Shown here in pieces: positions 36,479 to 47,013 of a stretch of 64,000 nucleotides of DNA (within the stretch, counting starts at the first letter, position 1; each line of letters opens with the position of its first letter). Position numbers and translations under genes: made by a program. The DNA is from Nitrobacter sp. Nb-311A (GTDB lineage Bacteria > Pseudomonadota > Alphaproteobacteria > Rhizobiales > Xanthobacteraceae), in the NCBI RefSeq assembly GCF_000152905.1, contig NZ_CH672417.1:1-64000 (forward strand). Direction: 5' to 3'. A model generated the notes under the pieces. It was not told the origin of the DNA. It did not search any database and worked only from the letters and a program-made list of their open reading frames with translations.

Positions 36479-36576
36479 GAGTCCGTTTCAACTAGTTGAA
36501 TCAGACTCGTCGCTTATCTTTTTTTTGAGAACGATCTTTTCCGAAAACCGGTTTCCACTTTTCGGGATCATGCTCC
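36479..36576 (+). repeat. Dispersed repeat type A
   Basis: GAGTCCGTTTCAACTAGTTG starts it, TTCCGAAAACCGGTTTCCAC lies in the middle, and TCGGGATCATGCTCC ends it. It lies between two tail-to-tail genes. Confidence 0.85.
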
Positions 36577-36593
36577 AGGCAACCGAATAAACA

Positions 36594-36615
36594 CGCCCGG
36601 TAAAAAAACCGGGCG
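36594..36615. terminator. Hairpin between DUF4403 and PRC-barrel genes
   Basis: CGCCCGG, loop TAAAAAAA, CCGGGCG: a perfect 7-bp stem between convergent genes. There is no clear T-run after it on either strand, so termination is possible but not certain. Confidence 0.5.
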
Positions 36616-36644
36616 CGTTGTCAGTCTACCGTTCATTTAGCGGC

Positions 36645-37163
36645 TCACGTCGAATACTTGAATTCCGGCATCGACTCGAGCTGTTGCTTGGTCGCGCTGA
36701 AAACCGCGTGATCCGGATACCATGAATTCGTGTTCGTATTCGTCGTGTTCGTCGTAGCCGGCGCGGACGTCGAGGAGCCCGTGGTGGTTCCCGTAGTTGT
36801 GCTGCTTCCCGACGCGGACTGTACAGGCGTGTCGACGAACTTCAACTTGTCGAAGGATACCGCAACCAGGCGTTCTCCGACGCCCAGGAATCCGCCAACA
36901 CCGATCACTGCCGCTTTGATCGTTCCGTCCTTGTTCAAAAGGAGATCGCTGATCGAGCCGAGCTTCTCGTTGGTATCATTATAAACATTAAGGCCGACCA
37001 TCTTCGACGAACGCCAGGTGCCATGATAACCGGACTCTGACGATGTCGTAGCGGCCGGAGCATTCATGCTGTGGTTCGGTGTGGCGTTTGGCGTTTGCGC
37101 GACCGCCGCCGTTACCAGCAGCGCGGAGCCAATCAACGCGGCCGTCATATGTTTCGAGATCAT
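36645..37163 (-). CDS. Exported PRC-barrel domain protein
   Basis: A 172-aa protein with a signal peptide (residues 1-22, ending AAVAQ). The PRC-barrel covers about 50-115: SSKMVGLNVYNDTNEKLGSI, SDLLLNKDGTIKAAVIGVGG and FLGVGERLVAVSFDKLKFV. A Ser/Thr/Asn-rich low-complexity stretch follows (TTTGTTTGSSTSAPATTNTT), then a short conserved end. PRC-barrel proteins bind RNA or protein partners in the cytoplasm, but this secreted form is common and unassigned. A candidate EcfG promoter immediately upstream suggests induction by general stress. Confidence 0.85.
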   Translation of the reverse strand: MISKHMTAALIGSALLVTAAVAQTPNATPNHSMNAPAATTSSESGYHGTWRSSKMVGLNVYNDTNEKLGSISDLLLNKDGTIKAAVIGVGGFLGVGERLVAVSFDKLKFVDTPVQSASGSSTTTGTTTGSSTSAPATTNTTNTNTNSWYPDHAVFSATKQQLESMPEFKYST

Positions 37164-37199
37164 CAGTAGGGTCTCCTTCAGTTAAGATGGAGTAGCGAG

Positions 37200-37224
37200 A
37201 ACCCGTCACGCTAGGAGTGGTTCC
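37200..37224 (-). promoter_or_regulatory. Candidate EcfG promoter of the PRC-barrel gene
   Basis: On the minus strand GGAAC (37224-37220), 16 bp, then GGTT (37203-37200), one base from the CGTT consensus. Transcription would begin about 30 bp before the ATG. Confidence 0.45.
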
Positions 37225-37366
37225 ACGGAGCGCCGCGGATAAATTCGGTTCCAATCCGGCAAACAACGTAAGGGATCTGCGGAAGTGACATCGTCACGAA
37301 TGACGCACGCAAGCGCTGCCGGCTCTCGCAGCACAGCGCGACCAATGACCGCGAGCGATGCGTCAT
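37211..37366 (-). CDS. Possible 51-aa peptide
   Basis: ATG at 37366 follows GAGGA by 6 bp; reads MTHRSRSLVALCCESRQRLR … and ends GAPWNHS. A second frame over the same DNA also looks plausible, so coding is uncertain. No family recognised. Confidence 0.25.
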   Translation of the reverse strand: MTHRSRSLVALCCESRQRLRASFVTMSLPQIPYVVCRIGTEFIRGAPWNHS

Positions 37367-37407
37367 AGTCGTTCCTCGAGACTTCCGGTGCAGCTGCAAC
37401 GACCCTG

Positions 37408-37608
37408 TCAAGCAGCGTTCGCACGCTGCTCGTCGTTCGTCTGGCCGAAAAAAGCGACAGCTTCGAACTTGTAGCCACAATGAACGCAGTGCCAGAGATA
37501 CGAAGTGCGGCGCGGTCCGTCCTCAAACCAGATCGGATTTGGAATCGGACAGCCGCATTGCGCACAAGGATTTTGGTGAGGCAAATAATCAGATACGGCA
37601 GCGACCAT
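37408..37608 (-). CDS. Small zinc-ribbon protein (66 aa)
   Basis: MVAAVSDYLPHQNPCAQCGC … YLWHCVHCGYKFEAVAFFGQ. Two Cys-x2-Cys pairs (CAQC and CVHC) about 30 residues apart make a zinc ribbon. GGGAGAAGCGTC precedes the ATG at 37608, which favours this start over the in-frame codon at 37695. Partner and function unknown; such ribbons bind nucleic acid or protein. Confidence 0.7.
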   Translation of the reverse strand: MVAAVSDYLPHQNPCAQCGCPIPNPIWFEDGPRRTSYLWHCVHCGYKFEAVAFFGQTNDEQRANAA

Positions 37609-37877
37609 GACGCTTCTCCCATCTGCTTTTGCTGTCTGCAAATTACAGCGAGCGCAACTTGCCGGGAATCCGCATTGTTCCTTCTGGCGCGACAAATTTT
37701 TTCGATATTCCGCCAGCGCTCGCTTCAGGTCGAGATGGCCGAGCGCCGCAGCGCATTGTCACATGAGGATCGAGTTTCTTTGCCATCCTGCCTCGGGGGC
37801 TGCGCCCCGTCACTTTTCGCCAGTTTTGCCATAGGAAAGGCACGATTGGGGCGATAGAAAAGGCTGACCGTGATGGG

Positions 37878-38360
37878 GTGCTCGTGACAAGTTTCCGCAG
37901 ATTTGTTCCGCTTCTTGTTTTTATTGCAATGGCATGGCCGCAGCCGTCGACCGCGCAACACGCGGAATACGCGACCATGGTGGCGACGCACGCGCAAGCC
38001 AACGGCGTTCCCGTCGAGCTTGTTCACCGCGTCATCATGCGTGAAAGCCGTTATAATCCGCGCGCGGTGCATCGCGGAAACTACGGCATGATGCAAATCA
38101 AGCTCGGGACCGCCCGCAGCCTCGGCTACACAGGCACCGCCGAAGGTCTGCTCGATCCTGAAACCAACCTCACCTATGCAGTCAAGTATCTCGCTGGCGC
38201 ATACCAGGCAGCTCACGGTAACCACGACCGCGCGGTGGCTTATTACGCTAGCGGCTATTACTACGCGGCGAAGCGGCAACGGCTCCACCACGTCAGACAC
38301 GAGACCATGAGCGCCGATGCACGCCCCCCCGGCGCGCCGCTGTCGATCGCGCCGCGCTGA
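37878..38360 (+). CDS. Exported SLT-domain lytic transglycosylase
   Basis: A 160-aa protein: a signal peptide (FVPLLVFIAMAWPQPSTAQ) and a single SLT domain of the family of soluble lytic transglycosylases. The catalytic Glu is in HRVIMRESRYNPRAVHRGNY; GMMQIKLGTARSLGYTGTAE, LLDPETNLTYAVKYLAGAYQ and NHDRAVAYYASGYY follow. It is short, so probably a specialised enzyme that opens the wall locally, for example for a secretion or appendage complex, or for general turnover. The start is a GTG at 37878 or 37884; no ATG fits. Confidence 0.88.
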   Translation: MLVTSFRRFVPLLVFIAMAWPQPSTAQHAEYATMVATHAQANGVPVELVHRVIMRESRYNPRAVHRGNYGMMQIKLGTARSLGYTGTAEGLLDPETNLTYAVKYLAGAYQAAHGNHDRAVAYYASGYYYAAKRQRLHHVRHETMSADARPPGAPLSIAPR

Positions 38361-38377
38361 ACGCGGTCGCATTCTAT

Positions 38378-39859
38378 TCAATCCAGCGCCGGCCTGATCT
38401 TCGGAGCGGTGTTAGCAAGCCGCATATGCACCACCGCATCGCCATCGCCGTAAACCCGCCGCCATCCATCGAGACGGTCGAGCAGATGGACCGCCGGCGA
38501 TGCGGGATCGAGCAGCGTCGCGTCGATGCGGTAGCCGTCGAGCAGTGACAGAAACTTGCCCACGTCCCGAAGCTGAATCGCGTTGTGGTGGGCGAGCACA
38601 AATCGTTCTCCGTACAGTTCGGTGCGGCCGTCGATGAAAACCGGCACGTCCGCGGCGATCAACGATCCCCCGAAGTCGTAATCGTTGAGAACGCGGCGGG
38701 CGCCTTGATCCTTAAGCGCCTGAACGGCGCCCGTCAGCGACTTCCCCGCCAAAGGAACGTATGAATGGCCGGCGGTGAACGCGGCAGAAAAGCCGCCGAG
38801 CCCGAACGCGACCACGGCAAGCCAGAACGTTGGCAGAGGCAGGCGCGCGACTGCTCCGTTACGGAGCGCCGCGAACTGCGCCGAAAGCGGTTCAGCGACC
38901 ACGAGCGGCAGCAGGAATGCGAATACCTCGATATTGCGATTGTGCGCCATTGCCATCTGCGAAAGGCCGATCGTCAGCAGAACCCGAGGCGGCGTCAGCC
39001 GGACGCCGCGATAAAGCGCAAGACCGAGAAGGCCGAGCAAACACACCTCGAACGCGCCGAGGCGTGAAAAATCGACCGGCCGCCATTCGCCAATCAGCGA
39101 CAGCGCCTCCCCGAGCCCGAGGATGTTTCGCGCCGCCAGCAGCGAGCCCCAGCCATAGGGGGTGAGACAGCTCGCACCGAACGCGGCGATCGCGAAAAGT
39201 GTCCAGCCGAGCGCCGCTCGTGTCCGCTGCGCGGCACCCGTATTCCAAAGGGCATCGAGCGCGAAAGCGCCGACCAGCACCAGGCCGAACACGAAGCCGC
39301 CATGGAGGTTGGCCCACAGGATCATCAGCGGCAACAACCACGGCGAAGGCGTCTTGCCGCGCCCGCTGGCCGACGCCAGACCACTCGCCCATCCTATCAT
39401 CACCGGCATCGCCAATACGTGCGGCCGAGCCAGAAGGTGCGGCATCGCCAGCACCAGAACCCCACACACGACCACCCCTGCTTGAAGCGGCGGCAGGAAA
39501 CGGCAAAGGGCGTGCGCAAGCAGCGCGAAAGCCGTAGCGGCCGCAAGCGCCGTCAAAATCACGACGCCAGCCCAGCCGCCGAAATCGTACGCCTGCGCGA
39601 ACAACACCTGCGACAACCATGATGACGATATCCAGGGCTCGCCGGCGCGGGTGAAGGAATAGATGTCTGTGAAGGGCACCGCATGGTGCGCAAGAATCCA
39701 CTGTCCGACCTTGATCTGCCAGAACATATCGGGGTCGTTCAGCAGACTGTCGCCACGGATCAGCAACAACAGGTAGACGCCCGCCCCCGCGACGAGCCAG
39801 GCTGGAGCGAATGCGATGTTGCTGCGTCCGCCAATCCGCTCTGTGTTCTCAACGCTCAT
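38378..39859 (-). CDS. Multi-pass membrane protein, 493 aa, unknown function
   Basis: About eleven membrane helices between residues 20 and 370 (VAGAGVYLLLLIRG, VVILTALAAATAFALLAHAL, LLPLMILWANLHGGFVFGLV and others). A short luminal motif after helix 1 (SLLNDPDMFWQIKVGQWILA, with DTYSFT-like TDIYSFTRAGEPW) recalls the first loop of GT-C glycosyltransferases, where acidic residues bind the sugar donor. The C-terminal 110 residues are soluble (LNDYDFGGSLIAADVPVFID … GRTELYG). Assigned only as a probable transferase-like membrane protein. Confidence 0.6.
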   Translation of the reverse strand: MSVENTERIGGRSNIAFAPAWLVAGAGVYLLLLIRGDSLLNDPDMFWQIKVGQWILAHHAVPFTDIYSFTRAGEPWISSSWLSQVLFAQAYDFGGWAGVVILTALAAATAFALLAHALCRFLPPLQAGVVVCGVLVLAMPHLLARPHVLAMPVMIGWASGLASASGRGKTPSPWLLPLMILWANLHGGFVFGLVLVGAFALDALWNTGAAQRTRAALGWTLFAIAAFGASCLTPYGWGSLLAARNILGLGEALSLIGEWRPVDFSRLGAFEVCLLGLLGLALYRGVRLTPPRVLLTIGLSQMAMAHNRNIEVFAFLLPLVVAEPLSAQFAALRNGAVARLPLPTFWLAVVAFGLGGFSAAFTAGHSYVPLAGKSLTGAVQALKDQGARRVLNDYDFGGSLIAADVPVFIDGRTELYGERFVLAHHNAIQLRDVGKFLSLLDGYRIDATLLDPASPAVHLLDRLDGWRRVYGDGDAVVHMRLANTAPKIRPALD

Positions 39860-39976
39860 TCGGATGATCTCGATGGAACCTGCGACTCGGCCGCTGCGGA
39901 CAACTTTCAGGGCTAAAGCATAATCTCAGGTAAAACGTGGAACCTTTCCGTTGTCGACGATGAGGCTTGCCGCGCG

Positions 39977-40004
39977 TTGACACCCTTGGCTTTCGGTCTA
40001 GATT
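39977..40004 (+). promoter_or_regulatory. Sigma-70 promoter of the thiamine operon
   Basis: TTGACA (39977-39982), 16-bp spacer, TAGATT (39999-40004). The start of transcription would be about 40011, right at the beginning of the TPP riboswitch. Confidence 0.7.
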
Positions 40005-40011
40005 AGGGATG

Positions 40012-40127
40012 TTCCGAGGGGTGCTCCGTGGGGGAGCTGAGATACCGCAAGCTTGCAATTCGAAGATGAATCGCAAGGACCGCGGTGACCCTTTGAACCT
40101 GATCCGGGTCATGCCGGCGAAGGGACA
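40012..40127 (+). promoter_or_regulatory. TPP riboswitch (THI element)
   Basis: The conserved core is clear: GGGGTGCTCCGTGGGGGAGC, CTGAGATACCGCAAGC, ACCCTTTGAACCTGATCCGG, GTCATGCCGGCGAAGGGA. It ends 3 bp before the thiO start, so on binding thiamine pyrophosphate it most likely hides the ribosome site (AGGGACAGGG). It would govern the whole thiO-thiS-thiG-thiE-thiC cluster. Confidence 0.95.
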
Positions 40128-40130
40128 GGG

Positions 40131-41147
40131 ATGCTTCAGAAGGCGCGGGAGAAACGGGCGACGACTCCGATCGCGGTGATCGGCGCAGGCATTGCCGGCG
40201 CGTGGCAGGCGTTGCTGTTCGCCAAGGCCGGACACGCGGTCACGCTTCACGAACGCGGCAATGATGCAATGGCGTCTGCCACCAGCTATTGGGCCGGCGG
40301 CATGCTGGCGCCGTGGTGCGAAGCCGAGGTGTCCGAACCTCTCGTCACCCGTCTCGGCCTTCGCTCGCTGGCGCTGTGGCGCGAACACGCTCCCGACACG
40401 CCTTTCAACGGTTCCCTCGTGGTGGCCCATCCACGCGACCGCTCCGATTTTGAGCGTTTCGCGCACATGACTTCAGGACACCAGCGCCTTCAGTGCGATG
40501 AGGTAAGCAAACTCGAGCCGTCGCTCGACGGCCGATTTCGCGAAGCGCTGTTCTTTCCCGACGAAGGCCACGTCGAGCCGCGCCGCGTGTTGCCCGAACT
40601 GCACGCGTGCATCCGCGCCGCCGGTGGCCAGATCCAATTCGGCAGCGCGCCGGAGGCGTCCGGCATCGAGGCGCTGGCGATCGATTGCCGCGGTCTCGCC
40701 GCGCGCGACACATTCCCGGACCTGCGGGGCGTCAAGGGCGAGGAGATCATCGTCGAAACCGACGAGATCGTGCTGTCGCGCCCGGTTCGACTCCTGCATC
40801 CCCGATGGCCGCTCTACATCATTCCGCGCGAGGGCAATCGCTTCATGATCGGCGCGACCTCGATCGAACGCGAGGACGACGGCGTCAGCGTACGTTCCGC
40901 GCTGGAACTGCTCAGCGCGGCTTACGCGGTGCATCCGGCCTTCGGCGAGGCGCGGATCGTGGAGATCGGTTCGGGTCTGCGGCCTGCGTTTCCCGACAAC
41001 CTGCCGCGCATCGCGATCGGCAAGGAACGCATCGCGGTCAACGGGCTTTTCCGCCATGGCTTCCTGCTTGCGCCGGCCCTGGCGGAACTGACGCTCGGCT
41101 ATGTCGCGCGCGGGGAGATCGACAACGAGGTGATGCAATGCAGGTGA
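40131..41147 (+). CDS. thiO: Glycine oxidase ThiO
   Basis: A 338-aa FAD enzyme that oxidises glycine to the imine glyoxylate needed for the thiazole of thiamine. The FAD fingerprint is IAVIGAGIAGAWQALLFAKA; ATSYWAGGMLAPWCEAEVSE follows in the DAO-family pattern. The C-terminal region has RFMIGATSIEREDDGVSVRS and SGLRPAFPDNLPRI, and it closes with a nucleotide-binding helix. Its end overlaps thiS by 10 bp. First gene after the TPP riboswitch. Confidence 0.95.
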   Translation: MLQKAREKRATTPIAVIGAGIAGAWQALLFAKAGHAVTLHERGNDAMASATSYWAGGMLAPWCEAEVSEPLVTRLGLRSLALWREHAPDTPFNGSLVVAHPRDRSDFERFAHMTSGHQRLQCDEVSKLEPSLDGRFREALFFPDEGHVEPRRVLPELHACIRAAGGQIQFGSAPEASGIEALAIDCRGLAARDTFPDLRGVKGEEIIVETDEIVLSRPVRLLHPRWPLYIIPREGNRFMIGATSIEREDDGVSVRSALELLSAAYAVHPAFGEARIVEIGSGLRPAFPDNLPRIAIGKERIAVNGLFRHGFLLAPALAELTLGYVARGEIDNEVMQCR

Positions 41148-41335
41148 CCGTCAATGGCGAACGGCGGGAGGTCATGGCGCAGACCGTGGATGCGCTGCTG
41201 AGCGAACTCGACTACGAGAGCACGCATGTGGCGATCGCCGTGAATTTCGACGTGCTGCCTAAAAGCCGCTGGGCGGATACGGCGCTCAAGAGCGGCGACG
41301 AGATCGAGATCATCACGCCGCGGCAGGGAGGGTAG
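41138..41335 (+). CDS. thiS: Sulfur carrier protein ThiS
   Basis: A 65-aa ubiquitin-like carrier: [20 protein letters not shown] … [10 protein letters not shown]. The C-terminal Gly-Gly becomes a thiocarboxylate that brings sulfur to ThiG. The start (ATG at 41138) overlaps the last 10 bases of thiO. The stop TAG (41333-41335) is the beginning of a dispersed type A repeat. Confidence 0.95.
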   Translation: MQVTVNGERREVMAQTVDALLSELDYESTHVAIAVNFDVLPKSRWADTALKSGDEIEIITPRQGG

Positions 41336-41392
41336 AGCATGATCCCGAAAAGTGGGAACCGGTTTTCGGATCAGATCATGCTCAAACAAAGA
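41333..41392 (-). repeat. Short type A repeat inside the thi operon
   Basis: TAGAGCATGATCCCGAAAAG, then TGGGAACCGGTTTTCGGATC and AGATCATGCTCAAAC. The first TAG is the stop of thiS. The arms GAGCATGATC and GATCATGCTC form a hairpin between thiS and thiG, 8 bp before the latter's ATG, so it could weaken expression of the downstream genes or protect the upstream mRNA. Confidence 0.85.
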
Positions 41393-41400
41393 GACGCATA

Positions 41401-42183
41401 ATGGTTTCGTTCTATGATCGCGAATTCTCCTCGCGGCTGCTGATCGGCACGGCGCTCTATCCGTCGCCGAAAATCATGCAGGACGCGATCCGCGCCGCGG
41501 GTAGCCAGATCGTCACGGTATCGCTGCGGCGGGAAACCGCGGGCGGCAAGACCGGCGACGCGTTCTGGTCGCTGATCCGCGAGCTGGATGTCACGGTGCT
41601 GCCGAACACCGCCGGATGCAAATCCGTGCGCGAAGCGGTCACCACGGCGAAGCTCGCGCGCGAGCTGTTCGGTACGTCCTGGATCAAGCTCGAAGTCATC
41701 GCCGACAACGACACGCTGCAGCCTGATGTGGTTGGACTCGTCGAAGCCGCCGCCATTCTTATCAAGGATGGCTTTGACGTGTTTCCCTATTGTACCGAAG
41801 ACCTTGGCGTCGCGATGCGGCTGGTCGACGCGGGCTGCAAGGTGGTGATGCCATGGGCCGCGCCGATCGGCAGCGCGAGAGGCATCACCAACCGCGACGC
41901 ATTGAGGCTGCTGCGCGAGCGCCTGCCCGACATCGCGCTCGTCGTCGATGCCGGAATCGGCGCGCCGAGTCACGCCGCCCAGGCCTGCGAACTCGGCTAC
42001 GACGCCGTGCTGCTCAACACAGCCGTCGCCAAGGCCGCCGATCCCGTTGTCATGGCGGGCGCCTTCAGGCTGGCGGTGGAAGCCGGCCGCAGCGCTTATG
42101 AGGCGGGCCTGATGGAGGCCCGCGACTTTGCCTCGCCATCAACCCCCGTAGTAGGGACACCGTTCTGGCATGCCGTATCCTGA
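41401..42183 (+). CDS. thiG: Thiazole synthase ThiG
   Basis: A 260-aa TIM barrel that joins deoxyxylulose phosphate, the ThiO product and ThiS sulfur to make the thiazole. The Schiff-base lysine is in [11 protein letters not shown]. Other landmarks are [59 protein letters not shown] and [20 protein letters not shown]. Overlaps thiE by 14 bp, so translation is coupled. Confidence 0.97.
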   Translation: MVSFYDREFSSRLLIGTALYPSPKIMQDAIRAAGSQIVTVSLRRETAGGKTGDAFWSLIRELDVTVLPNTAGCKSVREAVTTAKLARELFGTSWIKLEVIADNDTLQPDVVGLVEAAAILIKDGFDVFPYCTEDLGVAMRLVDAGCKVVMPWAAPIGSARGITNRDALRLLRERLPDIALVVDAGIGAPSHAAQACELGYDAVLLNTAVAKAADPVVMAGAFRLAVEAGRSAYEAGLMEARDFASPSTPVVGTPFWHAVS

Positions 42184-42778
42184 TCGCTTTTATCCCGTCA
42201 TCGACACGCTGGACTGGGTGCGCCGCCTGATCGGACTCGGCGTAGGCACGGTGCAGTTGCGATTAAAAGACCTGAACGATGGCGAAGCGCTGCAACTGGT
42301 CAGCGACGCGCTGGAGATCGTCAAGGGCACGCAGACGCGGCTCGTGGTCAACGACTACTGGCGCGCGGCCATTGTCGCCGGAGCGAAGCACGTTCATCTC
42401 GGCCAGGAAGATCTGGCGGCGGCCGACGTCCACGAGATCCGCAAAGCCGGGCTGACCCTCGGCCTCTCCACCCACGATGACGCCGAACTCGACAGCGCGC
42501 TCGCAGCCGAGCCGGACTATATCGCGCTTGGTCCGATTTTTCCGACCACGCTGAAAGCGATGCGGTTCGCGCCGCAGGGAATTCCAAAGATCACCGAGTG
42601 GAAGAGGCGCGTCGGCAACATCCCGCTGGTCGCGATCGGCGGCATCAAGCTGGAGCAGGCGGCGGAGATTTTCGCGGCCGGCGCCGATTCCATCGCGGTG
42701 GTCAGCGATGTGACGCAGAACCCCGACCCCGATGCACGAGTGAAAGCATGGCTCGAACAGGTGACTGAAACCGCATGA
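42170..42778 (+). CDS. thiE: Thiamine-phosphate synthase ThiE
   Basis: A 202-aa enzyme that couples the pyrimidine and thiazole halves. The barrel is recognised by [50 protein letters not shown] (diphosphate pocket), [40 protein letters not shown] and [12 protein letters not shown]. The N-terminus is shorter than in E. coli, usual in alphaproteobacteria. Start overlaps thiG by 14 bp. Confidence 0.94.
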   Translation: MPYPDRFYPVIDTLDWVRRLIGLGVGTVQLRLKDLNDGEALQLVSDALEIVKGTQTRLVVNDYWRAAIVAGAKHVHLGQEDLAAADVHEIRKAGLTLGLSTHDDAELDSALAAEPDYIALGPIFPTTLKAMRFAPQGIPKITEWKRRVGNIPLVAIGGIKLEQAAEIFAAGADSIAVVSDVTQNPDPDARVKAWLEQVTETA

Positions 42779-42787
42779 GGCACCATC

Positions 42788-43173
42788 ATGCAAACATCTA
42801 TCTTTATCGCACGGCTGATCGGCCCGGTGATGATCGTGGTCGGGCTATCCGTGCTGTGGACAGACAGCGTTTCCATTCGATGGCAGAGGAATTCCTGGCC
42901 AGCCGCGCGCTGATGTTCCTCGGCGGCATGATGGTGATGCTGGGCGGACTCGCCATCGTGCTCACTCACAACGTCTGGACTTCCGACTGGCGTGTGATGG
43001 TAACGCTGTTTGGCTGGCTGCTGGTCATCTCCGGCACGATCCGCATCATCGAGCCGCCGTTCCTTTATGCGGGGGCGCGCGCGTTCCTGCGCCGCCCCGC
43101 TATGCCGATCGTCGCCGGCGGCATCTGGCTCGCGATCGGCACCGTCTTCTGCCTTCTCGGCTATTCGCATTGA
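42788..43173 (+). pseudogene. Frameshifted small membrane protein between thiE and thiC
   Basis: The ATG at 42788 opens MQTSIFIARLIGPVMIVVGL and runs into a stop near 42911. The rest of the protein continues in another frame: MAEEFLASRALMFLGGMMVM, GLAIVLTHNVWTSDWRVMVT, GWLLVISGTIRIIEPPF and a last helix AGGIWLAIGTVFCLLGYSH. Together they make one four-helix membrane protein, so a 1-base change between about 42845 and 42885 has split it. Either a true mutation or a sequencing error; it cannot be told from here. Confidence 0.7.
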
Positions 43174-43180
43174 ACCGTAA

Positions 43181-45148
<1,968 letters not shown>

Positions 45149-45256
45149 TCCTCCACCGTATGAAACATACTGGGACGACGCAGAGCGCAAGCAACTGATG
45201 GCAAACAGGATAGATCGAGCGAAGCGACACCCATCCCGCGGCTTAGGGGGAAATCA

Positions 45257-45883
45257 TTGTCCACGATCGATGATCTGAAGCAGCAGGTAGTTGAATATCA
45301 TTCCGCACATTCGGACCTCCACTTGGCGCATCATTACGATTTTGCAATCAAACACTCAGATCAAATCAATTATTTTTTGTTCGGAATCAATCCGGGAGAA
45401 ACGGAAGAAGATAAAGCCCTATTTCCCGGCGTCGGGCATTTCAACCCTTACGATCCGCTTAAACAGCCCCCGGCCAAATTCAGTAGGTCGGCGCGACAAT
45501 ACACCAAATTTGCCACGACGGTCTGTGGCGGCCCTCGGTTCTTAATCAGTGAATTTTTCTTCTGGAGTTCGCCGACTGAAAAGGAAATGATCGTGCGATA
45601 TGGCAAGTCACTCGGCGAGCACCAAATGTTTTGCCATCAGCAGAACCAAGCTTTGTTTGATCTATTCAAACCGAAAGCCGTCATTGTTGTGGGGCTCGGC
45701 TTAGAAGAAAAAGCAAAGGAATTCTTGAAAGATTTAAGGCATGTCAAAACGTATCAGAAGAAGAACAGGATACTGGTGCACTATGAAAACGAAAGACCAT
45801 GGCTGTTCGTTAGACATCCGGCCTCCCAATTGTCGAACGATGCGAGGAAAGACATTGCGGCTTATGTACGGGAACTGGGTTGA
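45257..45883 (+). CDS. Uracil-DNA-glycosylase-superfamily-like protein (accessory)
   Basis: A 208-aa protein, clearly less GC-rich than its neighbours and so probably acquired. It carries the spaced motifs of the UDG fold: INYFLFGINPGETEEDKALF (phosphate loop), EFFFWSSPT, then ALFDLFKPKAVIVVGLGLEE (the P-x-x-V-V-x-L-G strand) and WLFVRHPASQLSNDARKDIA (HPS-like motif). No N-terminal catalytic Asp in the usual place was recognised, so a repair activity is a guess. Start TTG/ATG unclear; ribosome site GGGGGAA. Stand-alone. Confidence 0.5.
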   Translation: MSTIDDLKQQVVEYHSAHSDLHLAHHYDFAIKHSDQINYFLFGINPGETEEDKALFPGVGHFNPYDPLKQPPAKFSRSARQYTKFATTVCGGPRFLISEFFFWSSPTEKEMIVRYGKSLGEHQMFCHQQNQALFDLFKPKAVIVVGLGLEEKAKEFLKDLRHVKTYQKKNRILVHYENERPWLFVRHPASQLSNDARKDIAAYVRELG

Positions 45884-45911
45884 AATCCTCCTCTGATCCT
45901 TCTCGAGTGTG

Positions 45912-45937
45912 GCGGATTACGCTTCGCTAATCCGCCC
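45912..45937. repeat. Hairpin repeat GGCGGATTA…TAATCCGCC
   Basis: A 9-bp stem GGCGGATTA/TAATCCGCC with loop CGCTTCGC, followed by CTACGG. Similar 'attacgcttcgctaatccgcc' units are common intergenic repeats in many proteobacteria. It may act as terminator of the preceding gene. Confidence 0.7.
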
Positions 45938-46015
45938 TACGGCTTTCTTCGTGAACCTCCTCGCGATTCGTGCGACAAATGCGGGGATTGTCAGCATCGC
46001 GAGGGATAGAGAACC

Positions 46016-46963
46016 ATGATGCCGTTTCGGGCGATTGCCCTGTTGTCCGCCGCAGCCTTCGGTCTTTCCCTCGCGCCCGCCACCGCACAGAACAAGACGC
46101 AGCCCTCCTCGTCCCCCTCCCCGCTCGTCGAAAAGCTCAACGCCTATGTCGGCTGCATCAACCGCCTCTCGGAGCGGTCGTATGAATCGCGCAACCGCTA
46201 CTTCTCCTGGGCGAAGAAGACCGGGCCGACCGGGAAGGAGCGCATCATCTACGGCACCTACACCATCTACGACACGACCAATTGCAAGAAGAACGTCGAG
46301 ATGGCCAACGCGTCGGAGCCGCACGACGCCGAGCTTGAATCTGCCGCTTCCGCCTATGCCGAAGCCGTAGGCAAGCTCGAGCCGCTGCTGAAGGAGGCTG
46401 ACGAGTACTACAGCCAAGAGAACTACAAGGACGACAAGATGGCCAAGGGCAAGGAGATGCACGCGCGTCTCGTTGCGGCGTGGGATGCGTTCGCGAGCGC
46501 CGACAAAAAGCTGCGCGCCGGCGTCGAGGCCATCAAGGATAAGCAGGCGGCGGAACAGCTCGCCGCGATCGAGGCAAAGGAAGGCCGCAAAACGCACTAT
46601 TATGTCGAGGCGTTGATGATCCACGCCAAACGCCTGTTACGCGCGGAAAATACCAACAAGCCCGACATCGCAGCGATCACGAAGGCGCTGACCGAATATG
46701 AGACCGCGGTGAAGGCGGCCGAAGAGGCATCGGGCAAGGATGGCGATGCGAAGCTCGGCTCGTTCTTCGTGAGCAGCGCCAAATCATATTTGACATCCGC
46801 GAAGCAGCTGATGCGCCGCATCCGTGACAAGGTGCCCTACAGCCAGGGCGACCGCATGATGCTCGGCGGCGGTGGCGGCTGGATGGTCGAGGGCTCGCCG
46901 CCCCGCCTGCTCCGCGACTACAATCAGTTGATCGAGGGCTATAACCGCGGCGCTCATATCTAG
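46016..46963 (+). CDS. DUF3829/YiiG-like exported protein
   Basis: A 315-aa secreted protein: signal peptide to about residue 25 (LSLAPATAQN). The mature part is helical and charged, with YVGCINRLSERSYESRNRYF, KLEPLLKEADEYYSQENYKD, GKEMHARLVAAWDAFASADK and HYYVEALMIHAKRLLRAENT. It ends RLLRDYNQLIEGYNRGAHI. This is the DUF3829 (YiiG) family, whose function is unknown; some members are lipoproteins, this one has no lipobox. Stand-alone, with a repeat on each side. Confidence 0.75.
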   Translation: MMPFRAIALLSAAAFGLSLAPATAQNKTQPSSSPSPLVEKLNAYVGCINRLSERSYESRNRYFSWAKKTGPTGKERIIYGTYTIYDTTNCKKNVEMANASEPHDAELESAASAYAEAVGKLEPLLKEADEYYSQENYKDDKMAKGKEMHARLVAAWDAFASADKKLRAGVEAIKDKQAAEQLAAIEAKEGRKTHYYVEALMIHAKRLLRAENTNKPDIAAITKALTEYETAVKAAEEASGKDGDAKLGSFFVSSAKSYLTSAKQLMRRIRDKVPYSQGDRMMLGGGGGWMVEGSPPRLLRDYNQLIEGYNRGAHI

Positions 46964-47013
46964 AATTCTTCACCGCTTCTCGGAAGCGGCGAAGAACTCT
47001 ATCATTTTGATCT

